Source of the DNA: Udaeobacter sp963725505
GTDB taxonomy: Bacteria; Verrucomicrobiota; Verrucomicrobiia; Chthoniobacterales; UBA10450
Assembly: GCA_963725505.1 (NCBI GenBank)
Contig: CAVRYN010000005.1
Location: 372,001-436,000, forward strand
Direction: 5' to 3'
Length of the DNA: 64,000 nucleotides
The number at the start of each line of letters is the position of its first letter. The first letter of the stretch is position 1. The notes under the pieces are model-generated. The model ran no database searches, was not told where the DNA came from, and saw only the letters and a program-made list of their open reading frames with translations. The position numbers and the translations under genes were made by a program. Positions 36,211-44,497 of the stretch are shown here, one piece after another.

Positions 36211-37213
36211 GTGGCGAAGCCCATGCGCGCGATGGTTCTCGAGATGCCAGGGCAGCGACTGCAACTGCACGATATGCCGAAGCCAAAGCCGGGCAGGGGA
36301 CAACTGCTCGTGCGTGTGAGTGCGTGCGCCGTTTGCCGCACTGACCTTCACGTGGTCGATGGCGAACTGCCGAATCCGAAACTACCGTTAATTCTGGGTC
36401 ACCAGATCGTTGGCCGGGTCGAAGAAATCGGCGAAGAAAATTCGAAATTCGCGATCGGAGATCGCGTGGGCATCCCATGGCTCGGCTGGACAGATGGCGA
36501 CTGCGCTTATTGCCGATCGGATCGGGAAAATCTCTGCGATAACGCCCGGTTTACCGGCTATACCATCGACGGCGGTTACGCCGAGTTCACCGTCGCCGAT
36601 GCGCGGTTTTGTTTTCATCTGCCCGATCGCTACAGCGACGTCGAGGTTGCGCCGTTGCTTTGCGCCGGTCTCATCGGTTATCGTTCCTATCGTAAAACGG
36701 CGAGACGCGCGCCGGCTCGGTATCTATGGCTTTGGCAATGCTGCGCACTTGATCTCGCAGATTGCGCTCTACGAAGGACGCGAACTGTTCGTGTTTACGC
36801 GACCCGGTGACACCGCAACGCAGCAAGCCGCAAAAAAACTGGGCGCAGTCTGGGCCGGCGGTTCCGACGAGATGCCGCCGGAAAAACTCGACGCGGCGAT
36901 TATTTTTGCCTCCGTCGGCCCGCTCGTCCCAACGGCGCTACGCGCGCTCGCCAAAGGCGGCGTCGTGGTTTGCGGCGGAATTCACATGAGCGACATCCCT
37001 TCATTTCCCTATGCCGATCTTTGGGAGGAACGCGTCATCACCTCCGTGGCTAACCTCACCCGACGCGACGGCGAAGAATTTTTCGACATCGCGCCGCGCG
37101 TTCCCGTGCAAACAAAGACCGAAACATTTCCCTTGGACCAAGCCAACACTGCGCTTGATCGGTTTCGCACCGGTGAACTAAGTGGCACTGCGGTCTTGAC
37201 GATTGCGGAATAA
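36211..37213 (+). CDS. Zinc-dependent alcohol dehydrogenase, frameshifted
   Basis: Medium-chain dehydrogenase of the AdhA-like zinc type. GroES-like domain: VRVSACAVCRTDLHVVDGELPNPKLPLILGHQIVGRVEEIG (catalytic zinc Cys and His), and WTDGDCAYCRSDRENLCDNARFTGYTIDGGYAEF with the structural zinc cysteines. Rossmann domain: RRLGIYGFGNAAHLISQIALYEGRELFVFTR lies in the other frame; the switch is near 36705. C-terminus FDIAPRVPVQTKTETFPLDQANTALDRFRTGELSGTAVL is typical. GTG 36211 or ATG 36223 can start it. The joined product has about 334 residues. Confidence 0.9.
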
Positions 37214-37447
37214 CGAAGCTCAAATGGTTGCAGGAAACGCTTTCTTTACCCCGAGCCCCGATCCAGATTCCTGAGTGTGGAGGAGTTTCGGCTAGCTTGC
37301 CAAGAAAGAATTGAGACGCGCTTTCAGCGCTTCGTTATTCGGACAATCGGATTCCTGGGGCGATGCCCCAGGCTTACATGAGAGAGCGCCTTTGCCGCTA
37401 GAACAGATACACATCGTGGCGACAACGCGTTCCATCTGAAAGTCGCG

Positions 37448-38614
37448 CTAGCGCGTTCCCGCCCGCGCGCGGGCGCCGAACGCTTTCACAAAATTGCCCG
37501 GAAGCCGCTTTTCGTCTTCCCGAACGGAACCAGCAGCGTTGGCGAGCGCTGCTTCCTCCGGTGAGAGAGAGGGTTTAAACCGGTCTTTGTCGATTGCCTT
37601 CATGAAGGCTTCGTGCGGAGAAACGATGCCTTTTTCCAGCAGCGCCCAGATTGCGTCGTCCATGAACTGCATGCCTTGGGCTCTACCGGAAACGATCACG
37701 TCCTGGAGCTTTTGGGTTGCGCCTTCGCGAATGATGGCGGCCACGGCTGCGCTGGCGATCAGGATTTCATTGACGGCAATACGGCCTGCCCGGTCCGACC
37801 TTTTCAGAAGCAACTGGGCCACGACACCCCGAAGTGAGTTCGCGAGCATGGCGCGCGCCTGTGATTGTCGGTCGGCCGGGAAAGCGTCTATCATACGATC
37901 CACTGTCTTGCGGGCATTATTCGTGTGCAGCGTGCCGATCACGAGAAGGCCCGTCTCGGCCGCAGTCAGGGCGAGTGAAATCGTTTCCAGATCGCGCATC
38001 TCGCCGATTAACACAATATCGGTGTCCTCGCGCAGCGCGGCTCTCAGCCCGGCGGGAAATGAGATCGAGTCGGCTGGCACCTCCCGCTGCGTGATGATGC
38101 TGCGCTTATTATTGTGAACGAATTCGATCGGCTCCTCGATTGTCACAACATGCTTCGAGAAGTTTTGATTGATGAAGTCGATGAGCGCGGCTTGCGTTGT
38201 GGTTTTGCCGGAACCCGTTGGCCCAGTGACGAGAACCAGCCCGCCGCGCAAATGAGAAAATTCCTTGATCACGACTGGAACACCCAGCTCCTCGAGACTC
38301 GAAATCTTGGTAGGAATTAGCCGAAAAGCCGCGGCATAACCGTTCGATTCCTTAAAATAGTTGGTGCGGAATCGAGAGTGCTCATCCATCTGGTAAGCAA
38401 AATCGAGATCGCCGTGTTGCTGGAAAATTTCCCAATTCGCCGGGCCGCAAACTTCGCTCAACATACGTGTAGCTTCCTCGTGCGAAACCGGCTCATCTCG
38501 AATGGGCATGATATCGCCATGCGTCCGTATTTTTGGCGGTTGTCCCTCGCCGATATGTAAATCGGACGCGCCCTGCTGGACGACGATCTGGAGAAATTGA
38601 TCGATATAAGCCAT
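37448..38614 (-). CDS. pilT: PilT-like type IV pilus retraction ATPase
   Basis: Hexameric ATPase of the GspE/PilT family powering pilus retraction. ASDLHIGEGQPPKIRTHGDI is the family start; Walker A GPTGSGKTTT; Asp box TIEEPIEFVH; Walker B DTDIVLIGEMRDLETISLAL; His box LLVIGTLHTNNA. The AIRNLIRE-type motif of classical PilT appears as a diverged AAIIREGATQKLQDVIVSG. 388 residues. A second PilT-like gene is 200 nt upstream, but no pilin or pilus assembly genes are in the window. Confidence 0.93.
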   Translation of the reverse strand: MAYIDQFLQIVVQQGASDLHIGEGQPPKIRTHGDIMPIRDEPVSHEEATRMLSEVCGPANWEIFQQHGDLDFAYQMDEHSRFRTNYFKESNGYAAAFRLIPTKISSLEELGVPVVIKEFSHLRGGLVLVTGPTGSGKTTTQAALIDFINQNFSKHVVTIEEPIEFVHNNKRSIITQREVPADSISFPAGLRAALREDTDIVLIGEMRDLETISLALTAAETGLLVIGTLHTNNARKTVDRMIDAFPADRQSQARAMLANSLRGVVAQLLLKRSDRAGRIAVNEILIASAAVAAIIREGATQKLQDVIVSGRAQGMQFMDDAIWALLEKGIVSPHEAFMKAIDKDRFKPSLSPEEAALANAAGSVREDEKRLPGNFVKAFGARARAGTR

Positions 38615-38620
38615 CGGTTA

Positions 38621-38660
38621 ATGACGAATGACGAATGACGAATGACGAACGAATGACAAA
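38621..38660. repeat. ATGACGA short tandem repeat
   Basis: About four copies of the 7-nt unit ATGACGA, then ACGAATGACAAAT. An inverted match (TTCGTCATTCGT) lies at 38811-38822, over the end of the next pilT-like gene, so the 200-nt gap could loop into a hairpin. The gap also holds a GCC/CGAAGC-type repeat at 38755-38790. Confidence 0.7.
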
Positions 38661-38814
38661 TAACTAACGGCACATGCAACGTCGCGCGGCTGCCCGACGC
38701 GAGCGGCATAGATGGCAATCGCTGCGCGTTGGAAGCGCGGCCTCCCTATTCGGGCGTTGCCTGCCACGCCGAAGCTGGGCGAAGGCGGGTCATTCGGATT
38801 TAGTTCAGATTTCG

Positions 38815-39934
38815 TCATTCGTACTCTGTCATCTCCTCCAGGTGCGGCCGCACCATGTGTTTTTGATCGGCGCGCTCATAGGCTTCTTCTGCGCTGATCA
38901 GGCCACGCTCGTGGAGATCAATCAATGTGTCATCCATCAAACGCATACCTTGTTTCTTTCCGGTCTGAATGATGCCCGGCAACATGTAGGTTTTCGCTTC
39001 GCGAATCACATTGGCCACAGCCGGCGTGTTGGTGAGAATTTCCAGCGCGAGCACGCGACCAGTCCCATCCTCTCTCGGTATCAACTGGTGGCTGAGCACG
39101 CCGCGCAAAGACTCCGCTACCATGACCCGGACATGTTCCTGTTGCTCCGCTGGAAACACATCCAACAGTCGATCAAGCGTGCGCGAGGCGTTAGTGGTGT
39201 GCAGCGTTGCCAAAACAAGATGGCCCGGTCTCGGCCGCAGTGATGGCGAGAGAAATGGTTTCCAAGTCGCGCATTTCGCCGACCATGATCACGTCGGGAT
39301 CTTCCCGAAGCGCGGCCCGCAACGCCGTGGCGAACGACTCAGTATGCGTGAACACTTCACGCTGACTCACGTGGCAGTTTTGCGATGGAATGACGTATTC
39401 GATCGGGTCCTCAAGCGTGATGATGTGATCGTGTCGCTCCATGTTTATCTGTTGGATCATCGCCGCGAGCGTCGTTGATTTACCGGTGCCGACCGACCCT
39501 GTGGCGAGAATCAGGCCGTTCTGGTAGCGGGTGAGCAACTTGAGATGCTCGGGCAATCCGAGTTCGTCCATGGTCCGGACGTGCGTGTTGATCACGCGAA
39601 AGACAATTTCCATTCCAAGCCGTTGCCGAACCACACTTGTCCGATAACGGGCGAACTCGTTCGCATAAGCAAAGTCGGAATCGCCGCGTTCCCTGAGCTC
39701 TTCCTTATATACTTCCGGCACGAAAGCTTCTGCCAAAGCCAGTGTCTGCTCTCTGGTCAGCGGTGGCGCGTCCGGCCACATTGGCTCAAGAGCACCGTCG
39801 ACTCGCCAGATCGGTGGCGCGGCTACGCCCAGATGAACGTCCGAGGCATCCGCCTTTTGGCCGATCTCAAGATAGTCATCCACGTGCGGCAGCGGATGCG
39901 ATGCGACCGGAGGAGCTGAAATCTTTGGGGCCAT
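38815..39934 (-). CDS. PilT/PilU-like ATPase, frameshifted
   Basis: Second retraction-type ATPase. N-terminal domain KADASDVHLGVAAPPIWRVDGALEPM; Walker A is GSVGTGKSTT; LEDPIEYV is the Asp box; Walker B DPDVIMVGEMRDLETISLAITAAETG. The frame then shifts near 39218, and TLHTTNASRTLDRLLDVFPAEQQ (His box) continues in the other frame through VIREAKTYMLPGIIQTGKKQGMRLMDD. Joined length about 373 residues. It resembles PilU as a partner of the downstream PilT. One indel explains the break. Confidence 0.9.
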
Positions 39935-40027
39935 TGCGAACTGCCGGAATGATTACCCGGCCGAGCCGAGCGCGTAAATGCTAAAACGAGCGGATTCCCA
40001 TGCGACACATCAGACGCTGCATGGGAC

Positions 40028-40414
40028 TTATGTTTTGCGGCGCGATTGCCCTCCAAAATCCGTGAGCCGATTTTTTACAAACTCGACAACCACCGGCCGT
40101 GCCAGGTTGGCTGCGATTTTTAGCACAGCCAGGGCAAAGCCGGTTTCGACCAGCTTCTTCTTTGTTTTACGGCTGTTCTTTGCATCGACATAAATTTTCT
40201 TCTTCCGCATTGGCGCCAATGCGATCAGCGCGCCGACAGCAGCTGCGGCGGTAAGCCAGGAAACGGTTTGTTGTCGAAATGATCTGCGGAATTTCGCCGG
40301 GAAATCCAATTCATAGTGCAGGCCGCGCACATCGCGTGCCAGGCGTTCACGGGATTGCGCGATTTCCGCCGTCAGCTCGTCGATTGATTTGTTGCGTCCA
40401 GATTTTTCAGCCAT
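40028..40414 (-). CDS. DUF3618-like small membrane protein
   Basis: 128 residues. N-terminal IDELTAEIAQSRERLARDVRGLHYEL is the coiled-coil start common to DUF3618/YqjK-type proteins, followed by one membrane segment (WLTAAAAVGALIALAP) and a basic stretch (MRKKKIYVDAKNSRKTKKK). It overlaps the YqjE-like gene by 43 nt, so the three genes 41145 to 40028 form a translationally linked operon. Exact role is unknown. Confidence 0.72.
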   Translation of the reverse strand: MAEKSGRNKSIDELTAEIAQSRERLARDVRGLHYELDFPAKFRRSFRQQTVSWLTAAAAVGALIALAPMRKKKIYVDAKNSRKTKKKLVETGFALAVLKIAANLARPVVVEFVKNRLTDFGGQSRRKT

Positions 40415-40803
40415 TCGCGATCCTTCTTTAATTCAGCCAGCGTGGCACTAAAAAGCGGCTTCGTGATGCGGCTGCGGGCGACCAGAAGCAGCACCAGCGC
40501 AAAAATGAAATGCACTGCGGCGGCGGACAGCGCGATCCATGGCCATGAAACCCCAGCCAGGTGGGCCAGCCCCACAACCACTCCGGTGATGAGAAAAACG
40601 TATCCCAGCGCACAGAGGAGCAGCGCAAAAATCAGGCAACCGGCCAATATGAGCACTTGCACCGCGGCCGCCTTCGATTCCTGGGCAACAAGAGCAAAGC
40701 GGCTCTCAAAAAACTCCGCAAGCGCGGTTAAAAGCGCCAGCAGGTTCTCGAGCAAACCGGCATGCCCCGCGGGATTGCGGGACCGAGAGCTCTCGCTGAT
40801 CAT
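40372..40803 (-). CDS. YqjE-like phage-holin superfamily membrane protein
   Basis: 143 residues. An amphipathic start (LLENLLALLTALAEFFESRFALVAQESKAAAVQV), then two membrane segments (LILAGCLIFALLLCALGYVFLITGVVVGLA; WIALSAAAVHFIFALVLLLVA) and a short cytoplasmic tail with LAELKKDREWLKN. This is the DUF1469/YqjE type (putative Actinobacteriophage-holin III superfamily), usually next to YqjD as here. Lysis function is not implied. Confidence 0.85.
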   Translation of the reverse strand: MISESSRSRNPAGHAGLLENLLALLTALAEFFESRFALVAQESKAAAVQVLILAGCLIFALLLCALGYVFLITGVVVGLAHLAGVSWPWIALSAAAVHFIFALVLLLVARSRITKPLFSATLAELKKDREWLKNLDATNQSTS

Positions 40804-40821
40804 CTCCGAAGCGGTTCGGAG

Positions 40822-41145
40822 TTAGCGCCGGAAGATCAGACCCAACACGAACCCAATTCCGAGCGCTGTGAAAATCGCCTTCGTTGGATTTTCACGCACG
40901 TATTGCTCTGCGTCTTCCTGGAACGTCCGGACGCGATCCGTGGCATCGCCCCATGCATGTTCTGCTTTGCCGCGTGCCTCGCCCCACGCCTGCTCCGCCT
41001 TGCCGCGGTACTCTTCTGCGAAAGCGCCTGCGGCTGATTTCAAATCTTCCGCTGCTTTGCGCGCATGTTCCTTGCTGCTTTGCAATTTATCCTGCGCGTC
41101 TTTGGTGGCGGACGTTTTCTGTTCTGCTTTGTTTTCTTCTGCCAT
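40822..41145 (-). CDS. YqjD/ElaB-like stress membrane protein
   Basis: 107 residues. Highly charged, alanine-rich helical part (SKEHARKAAEDLKSAAGAFAEEYRGKAEQAWGEARGKAEHAWGDATDRVRTFQEDAEQYVRENPTKA) and a C-terminal membrane anchor FTALGIGFVLGLIFRR. The GK.EHAWG.A unit occurs twice. In E. coli, YqjD-type proteins bind ribosomes at the membrane in stationary phase. First gene of the trio. Confidence 0.85.
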   Translation of the reverse strand: MAEENKAEQKTSATKDAQDKLQSSKEHARKAAEDLKSAAGAFAEEYRGKAEQAWGEARGKAEHAWGDATDRVRTFQEDAEQYVRENPTKAIFTALGIGFVLGLIFRR

Positions 41146-41225
41146 TGGTAATCTCCAGTTGATTTCGCCTCAACTATCCGCGCGCTTTGCTCAATCGGCA
41201 AACGAATCTCGCTCCGGTCTCGGGT

Positions 41226-41299
41226 TGTAGTCACGGCGCTGTGTCGCCGTGCTCGGCAGCAACGCCTGCGAAGCGCCTCGACACAGCGAGGCGGCTACA
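41226..41299. repeat. TGTAG palindromic element, copy A7
   Basis: TGTAG to GGCTACA. Hairpin 1 CACGGCG-CTGTGT-CGCCGTG; hairpin 2 CGCCTCG-ACACAG-CGAGGCG. The six-base loops are exact reverse complements although the stems differ. It lies just beyond the infA stop. Confidence 0.88.
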
Positions 41300-41329
41300 A
41301 TACTTCAACGATTCAACGCGACGAAGTTA

Positions 41330-41545
41330 CTATTCGCGAAAAATAATTCGCGCCTTTGTCAGATCGTACGGCGAAAGCTCCACGGAAACTTTGTCCCCAG
41401 GGACAATGCGGATGAAATGCTTCCGCATTTTACCGGAGATATGCGCAAGCACATTGCGCTGGCCGGGAAGATCGACGCGGAACATCGTCCCCGGCAATAC
41501 TTGAGTTACCGTGCCCTCGGTCACGATTGGTCCTTCCTTCGCCAT
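41330..41545 (-). CDS. infA: Translation initiation factor IF-1
   Basis: 71-residue OB-fold protein binding the 30S A site. The sequence MAKEGPIVTEGTVTQVLPGTMFRVDL with ISGKMRKHFIRIVPGDKV and ELSPYDLTKARIIFR is near the consensus. The frame stays open upstream to 41842 but only this part is conserved; ATG at 41545 is certain. It follows the DCC-LMF gene by 32 nt. Confidence 0.97.
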   Translation of the reverse strand: MAKEGPIVTEGTVTQVLPGTMFRVDLPGQRNVLAHISGKMRKHFIRIVPGDKVSVELSPYDLTKARIIFRE

Positions 41546-41577
41546 CGCGGTCGAATATACCCGCCAACGCGCGTCTC

Positions 41578-43461
41578 TCAAGGCGAGCGCAACTGATCCA
41601 GTGACACCGTGGGCAAATATTCCCGAAGCTCCTCTCGTTTCCACCACGCGCCGGTCTCGTGGCGTTCGCGCAACGTCGTGAAACGATAGCGATAAAAGCT
41701 CGCGCGAACGTAGCGTGGCGGTTCCAGCGGGAAAGGATTCGTCGCGAGCAATCGGCTCACATCTTGCGAGCCTTCCAGCAACCTGACAATCAACCTGCCA
41801 AACCACGGGTTTTCCCGATAGCTTCCGAGCGCTGCGAACCACATCTGCCAGTCAAGTCTCGGTTGATGCGGTGCGCACCAGCCGGGCGCGCGCATCACGT
41901 CGCCGGGTTTCCATTTGAATTCGTAGGGCAGCCAGTCAATTCCGTCGGCGCTGCCTTCGATCACAATCTCGTCGCGATCCTTGGTCATGACGCGAAAGAG
42001 ACCATATCCGTTCACAATCCGAAACGACTGCAAACGGTCGTAAATTGCGACCAGCGGTCGCGGCCAATCCGCGTCCGGCTTGAACGCAGTGAAAATGAGC
42101 CACGCGTTGATCGGCAACGTAAGGACAATCACAGCGATCGCAGCGTAGCTGCGCAATTGATCTTGTAGCCGTTTCGCTGTGCGAAACGTGGCGCTGACGT
42201 TTTTAGCACCCTCGTGTGGCGCTGCCCACAGGGCAGCGGCTACAGAATCGTCAATCAGTAATAAGCACAACGCGATCGTAAGCAGATTGAAAAAGCAATA
42301 ATTGCCAGTCAGCGCGATTACCAACTGGAGAGAAATCATTAACCCTGCGGCAATGAGCCGCGGCCGGCGCGGCGCCCAGATAAAGAACGGAACGATGATT
42401 TCTACGACAAGACAAAATGCGACTGAAAAATGCTTGAACCATTCCGGACTTTTGTCCGCCCACCAACCGAACACTGTGGGCAGCGGTTGTGACCAATAAT
42501 GGTAATCGAGCGCAGTCAGGTTCCACCAAGAATCATCGCCGCTGGTCAGCTTCACCACGCCCGACATCAGCATCAGTTTAAAGAGGAGAAACTTCAGGAG
42601 AAACAGCGCAGCGCGGGAAACCGGCTCTTCCTGTTTGCGCGTTGGCCAAAGCCGCCACGGCGCGAGAAAGATCGATAGGAAGCCGGTCTCCAACAGCAAA
42701 ATGTCCCATTGAAAACTGAGAAAAGTCTGTCCGGCGATCGTGAGCGAAAGATAAAAAACAAAAAGAGCGATCAGCGAAAGCGCAGGTGCGATCCCCAAAA
42801 TTAGCAGCAACGACAAAACAACGCCGCCACCGCAAAGAAAATGGAGAAAGCCATTACCCGAATCGAACCAGCAAAGGGTCGGCAGGAGCCAGTAAGCGCT
42901 TCGGCCGAATCGTTCGTAAACCGCCGGCAGGAATTGGTTGAGTGGCGAGACTCCGTTGCTCCCAACAAGGCCGTCCACCTGTAGCCAAAGCGATACGAAG
43001 GCGATCAAATAAGTGAGTCCGAGCGCACGAAGAAACCAGCGCCGCGCCCAAAAGTAAGTTGGCGGCCGTACGTCTTTCCCCCACAGCAATCGAGTAAAGG
43101 TCGAGCCGAGTCCTCGATGACGAGCGATGAACTTGTAAGCGATTTCGGAAACCGCTGCGAATCCCAGAACGTGATCGTAGCTCCACGCCAGCCATCTTCT
43201 CGAAGATCGATATCGCAACGAGCGATAGACGGCTTCCGCGGCAAAAAAAGTTTCGCCGTCCGGCTCAATCAAAGTCATCGCGCGCGTAAACTCTTCGGGA
43301 GAAATTTCCGGAAAGCGATCGGCGACCTGCTGGTAAGGTGCGTAATCGACCTTACCGCCAGTGATTACCTGCCACCGCTCGATCCACAGCCGGCAGAAAG
43401 CACATTCACCGTCCCAGATCAGGAGCGGCTTGGTTGGCGGCTTGGAAACGCGAAGGCGCAT
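41578..43461 (-). CDS. DCC (DUF393) - lipase maturation factor fusion
   Basis: 627 residues in two parts. Residues 1 to about 125 are a DCC/DUF393 thiol-oxidoreductase-like domain starting LLIWDGECAFCRLWIERWQ with the DGxCxFC motif. From about 140 it is a polytopic lipase maturation factor-like region with eight or more membrane segments, ending in the conserved soluble domain (WCAPHQPRLDWQMWFAALG, NPWFGRLIVRLLEGS, RYVRASFYRYRFTT). Eukaryotic LMF1 helps fold lipases; the bacterial role is unknown. An in-frame palindromic element (A8) encodes about 24 residues (SVAAALWAAPHEGAKNV and following) in a loop between membrane segments. Confidence 0.9.
   Translation of the reverse strand: MRLRVSKPPTKPLLIWDGECAFCRLWIERWQVITGGKVDYAPYQQVADRFPEISPEEFTRAMTLIEPDGETFFAAEAVYRSLRYRSSRRWLAWSYDHVLGFAAVSEIAYKFIARHRGLGSTFTRLLWGKDVRPPTYFWARRWFLRALGLTYLIAFVSLWLQVDGLVGSNGVSPLNQFLPAVYERFGRSAYWLLPTLCWFDSGNGFLHFLCGGGVVLSLLLILGIAPALSLIALFVFYLSLTIAGQTFLSFQWDILLLETGFLSIFLAPWRLWPTRKQEEPVSRAALFLLKFLLFKLMLMSGVVKLTSGDDSWWNLTALDYHYWSQPLPTVFGWWADKSPEWFKHFSVAFCLVVEIIVPFFIWAPRRPRLIAAGLMISLQLVIALTGNYCFFNLLTIALCLLLIDDSVAAALWAAPHEGAKNVSATFRTAKRLQDQLRSYAAIAVIVLTLPINAWLIFTAFKPDADWPRPLVAIYDRLQSFRIVNGYGLFRVMTKDRDEIVIEGSADGIDWLPYEFKWKPGDVMRAPGWCAPHQPRLDWQMWFAALGSYRENPWFGRLIVRLLEGSQDVSRLLATNPFPLEPPRYVRASFYRYRFTTLRERHETGAWWKREELREYLPTVSLDQLRSP
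42174..42244. repeat. TGTAG palindromic element A8, in frame in DCC-LMF gene
   Basis: Hairpin 1 GTTTCGC-TGT-GCGAAAC, hairpin 2 GCTGCCC-ACA-GGGCAGC, between TGTAGCC and GGCTACA. Very similar in layout to A5 and A10. It lies in the coding sequence, in a loop after a membrane segment, without breaking the frame. Confidence 0.88.
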
Positions 43462-43472
43462 TCAGAGTAGTA

Positions 43473-43557
43473 GAACGTGAGAGGTGAAATGTGAGAAGTG
43501 AGAAGTTGTTTTGCGTTTCCGCTTCACTTCTTGCCTCTCACTAATCGCTTCTCACTA
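43473..43557. repeat. GTGAGAAGTGAGAAG low-complexity repeat
   Basis: Units of GTGAGAAG/GTGAGAGG type followed, after about 13 nt, by CTTCACTTCTTGCCTCTCAC and CTTCTCACTAG, so the segment folds back on itself. A related piece (CCTCTCACCTCTCACTTCTC) lies at 44479-44503, on the other side of xthA. Confidence 0.7.
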
Positions 43558-44319
43558 GTCTACAAACTCTGCCCATACTGGCGCGTGATCGGAAGGTTCG
43601 TTGCCTTTGCGCATTTCGCGATCAATCCCGGACGCAATGCATTTTTCTGCCAGCTTTTCGCTCGCCAGAACTGCGTCAATGCGCAGGCCTCGATTCTTTT
43701 CAAACGCGCGCATCTGATAGTCCCACCAGCTGAAAAGTTCGTCTTCCTTGTGATGAATCCGCAGTGTGTCGCGCAAGCCGACTTTGCATAGGTCTCGAAA
43801 GGCAGCGCGTTCGCCCTCCGAACACATAATGGCTCCGCGCCAGAGGTTCGGATCGTAAACATCGGCATCCTCCGGGGCGACGTTGAAATCGCCGCACACC
43901 AGTACATCGGCAGATTTTTCTTTCGCAATGCAATCCCGAAGGCGGCGATACCAATGCAGTTTGTATTGGTAGGCCGGTGAGCCGATCGCTTGCCCATTCG
44001 GCGCGTAAATCGAGAACACGCGCACATCACTAATGGTCGCGGCGATCACGCGCGCCTGCGGATCGACCACTTCGTCGCAAAGCGAAGGGCGCACGTCACG
44101 CGGCTCGGTCAGTGCGAGAATTGCCACGCCATTGTACGATTTCTCTCCGTGATAAGCGGAGTGATAACCGACCGCTTGCAAGGCGAGCGCCGGAAATTGG
44201 TCGTCAGGACATTTCGTCTCTTGCAAGCAGACAATGTCCGGCTTGATCGCCTCCAGCCAGGCAAACAAGCGATCCTGTCGTTTGCGCAGCGAGTTGATGT
44301 TCCAAGAGACGATCTTCAT
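43555..44319 (-). CDS. xthA: Exodeoxyribonuclease III
   Basis: AP endonuclease and 3'-5' exonuclease in base-excision repair. MKIVSWNINSLRKRQDRLFAWLEAIKPDIVCLQETKC has the metal-binding Asn and Glu; DVLVCGDFNVAPEDADVYDPN holds the catalytic Asp and Asn; RIDAVLASEKL and EPSDHAPVWAEF hold the catalytic Asp-His pair. ATG at 44319 is preferred to 44328, which lies in a repeat. 254 residues. Complete family motif set. Confidence 0.95.
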   Translation of the reverse strand: MKIVSWNINSLRKRQDRLFAWLEAIKPDIVCLQETKCPDDQFPALALQAVGYHSAYHGEKSYNGVAILALTEPRDVRPSLCDEVVDPQARVIAATISDVRVFSIYAPNGQAIGSPAYQYKLHWYRRLRDCIAKEKSADVLVCGDFNVAPEDADVYDPNLWRGAIMCSEGERAAFRDLCKVGLRDTLRIHHKEDELFSWWDYQMRAFEKNRGLRIDAVLASEKLAEKCIASGIDREMRKGNEPSDHAPVWAEFVD

Positions 44320-44322
44320 ACG

Positions 44323-44430
44323 TGTCATTCTGAGCGAAGCGAAGAACCCCTCATTTGGTGATAGATCACACTAACTAATCTGCGTGACCGTTCGCGCAAT
44401 TGTGAGGTCCCTCACTTCGTTCGGGATGAC
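44323..44430. repeat. GTCATTCTGAGC repeat, family C copy
   Basis: Ends GTCATTCTGAGCGAAGCGAA and TTCGTTCGGGATGAC are imperfect inverses. The middle carries GGTGATAGATCACAC, which recurs in the copy at 51535-51652. It lies just upstream of xthA. Confidence 0.8.
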
Positions 44431-44497
44431 CCGCAGAGAAACCATTTTGCGACGAGCAAGAGACTATTCACGCGAGCTACCTCTCACCTCTCACTTC

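Noticed and set aside
40372..40803. Holin-like gene as a sign of prophage
   Set aside because: It lies with YqjD- and DUF3618-like genes in a common stress-membrane trio; no other phage gene is present.
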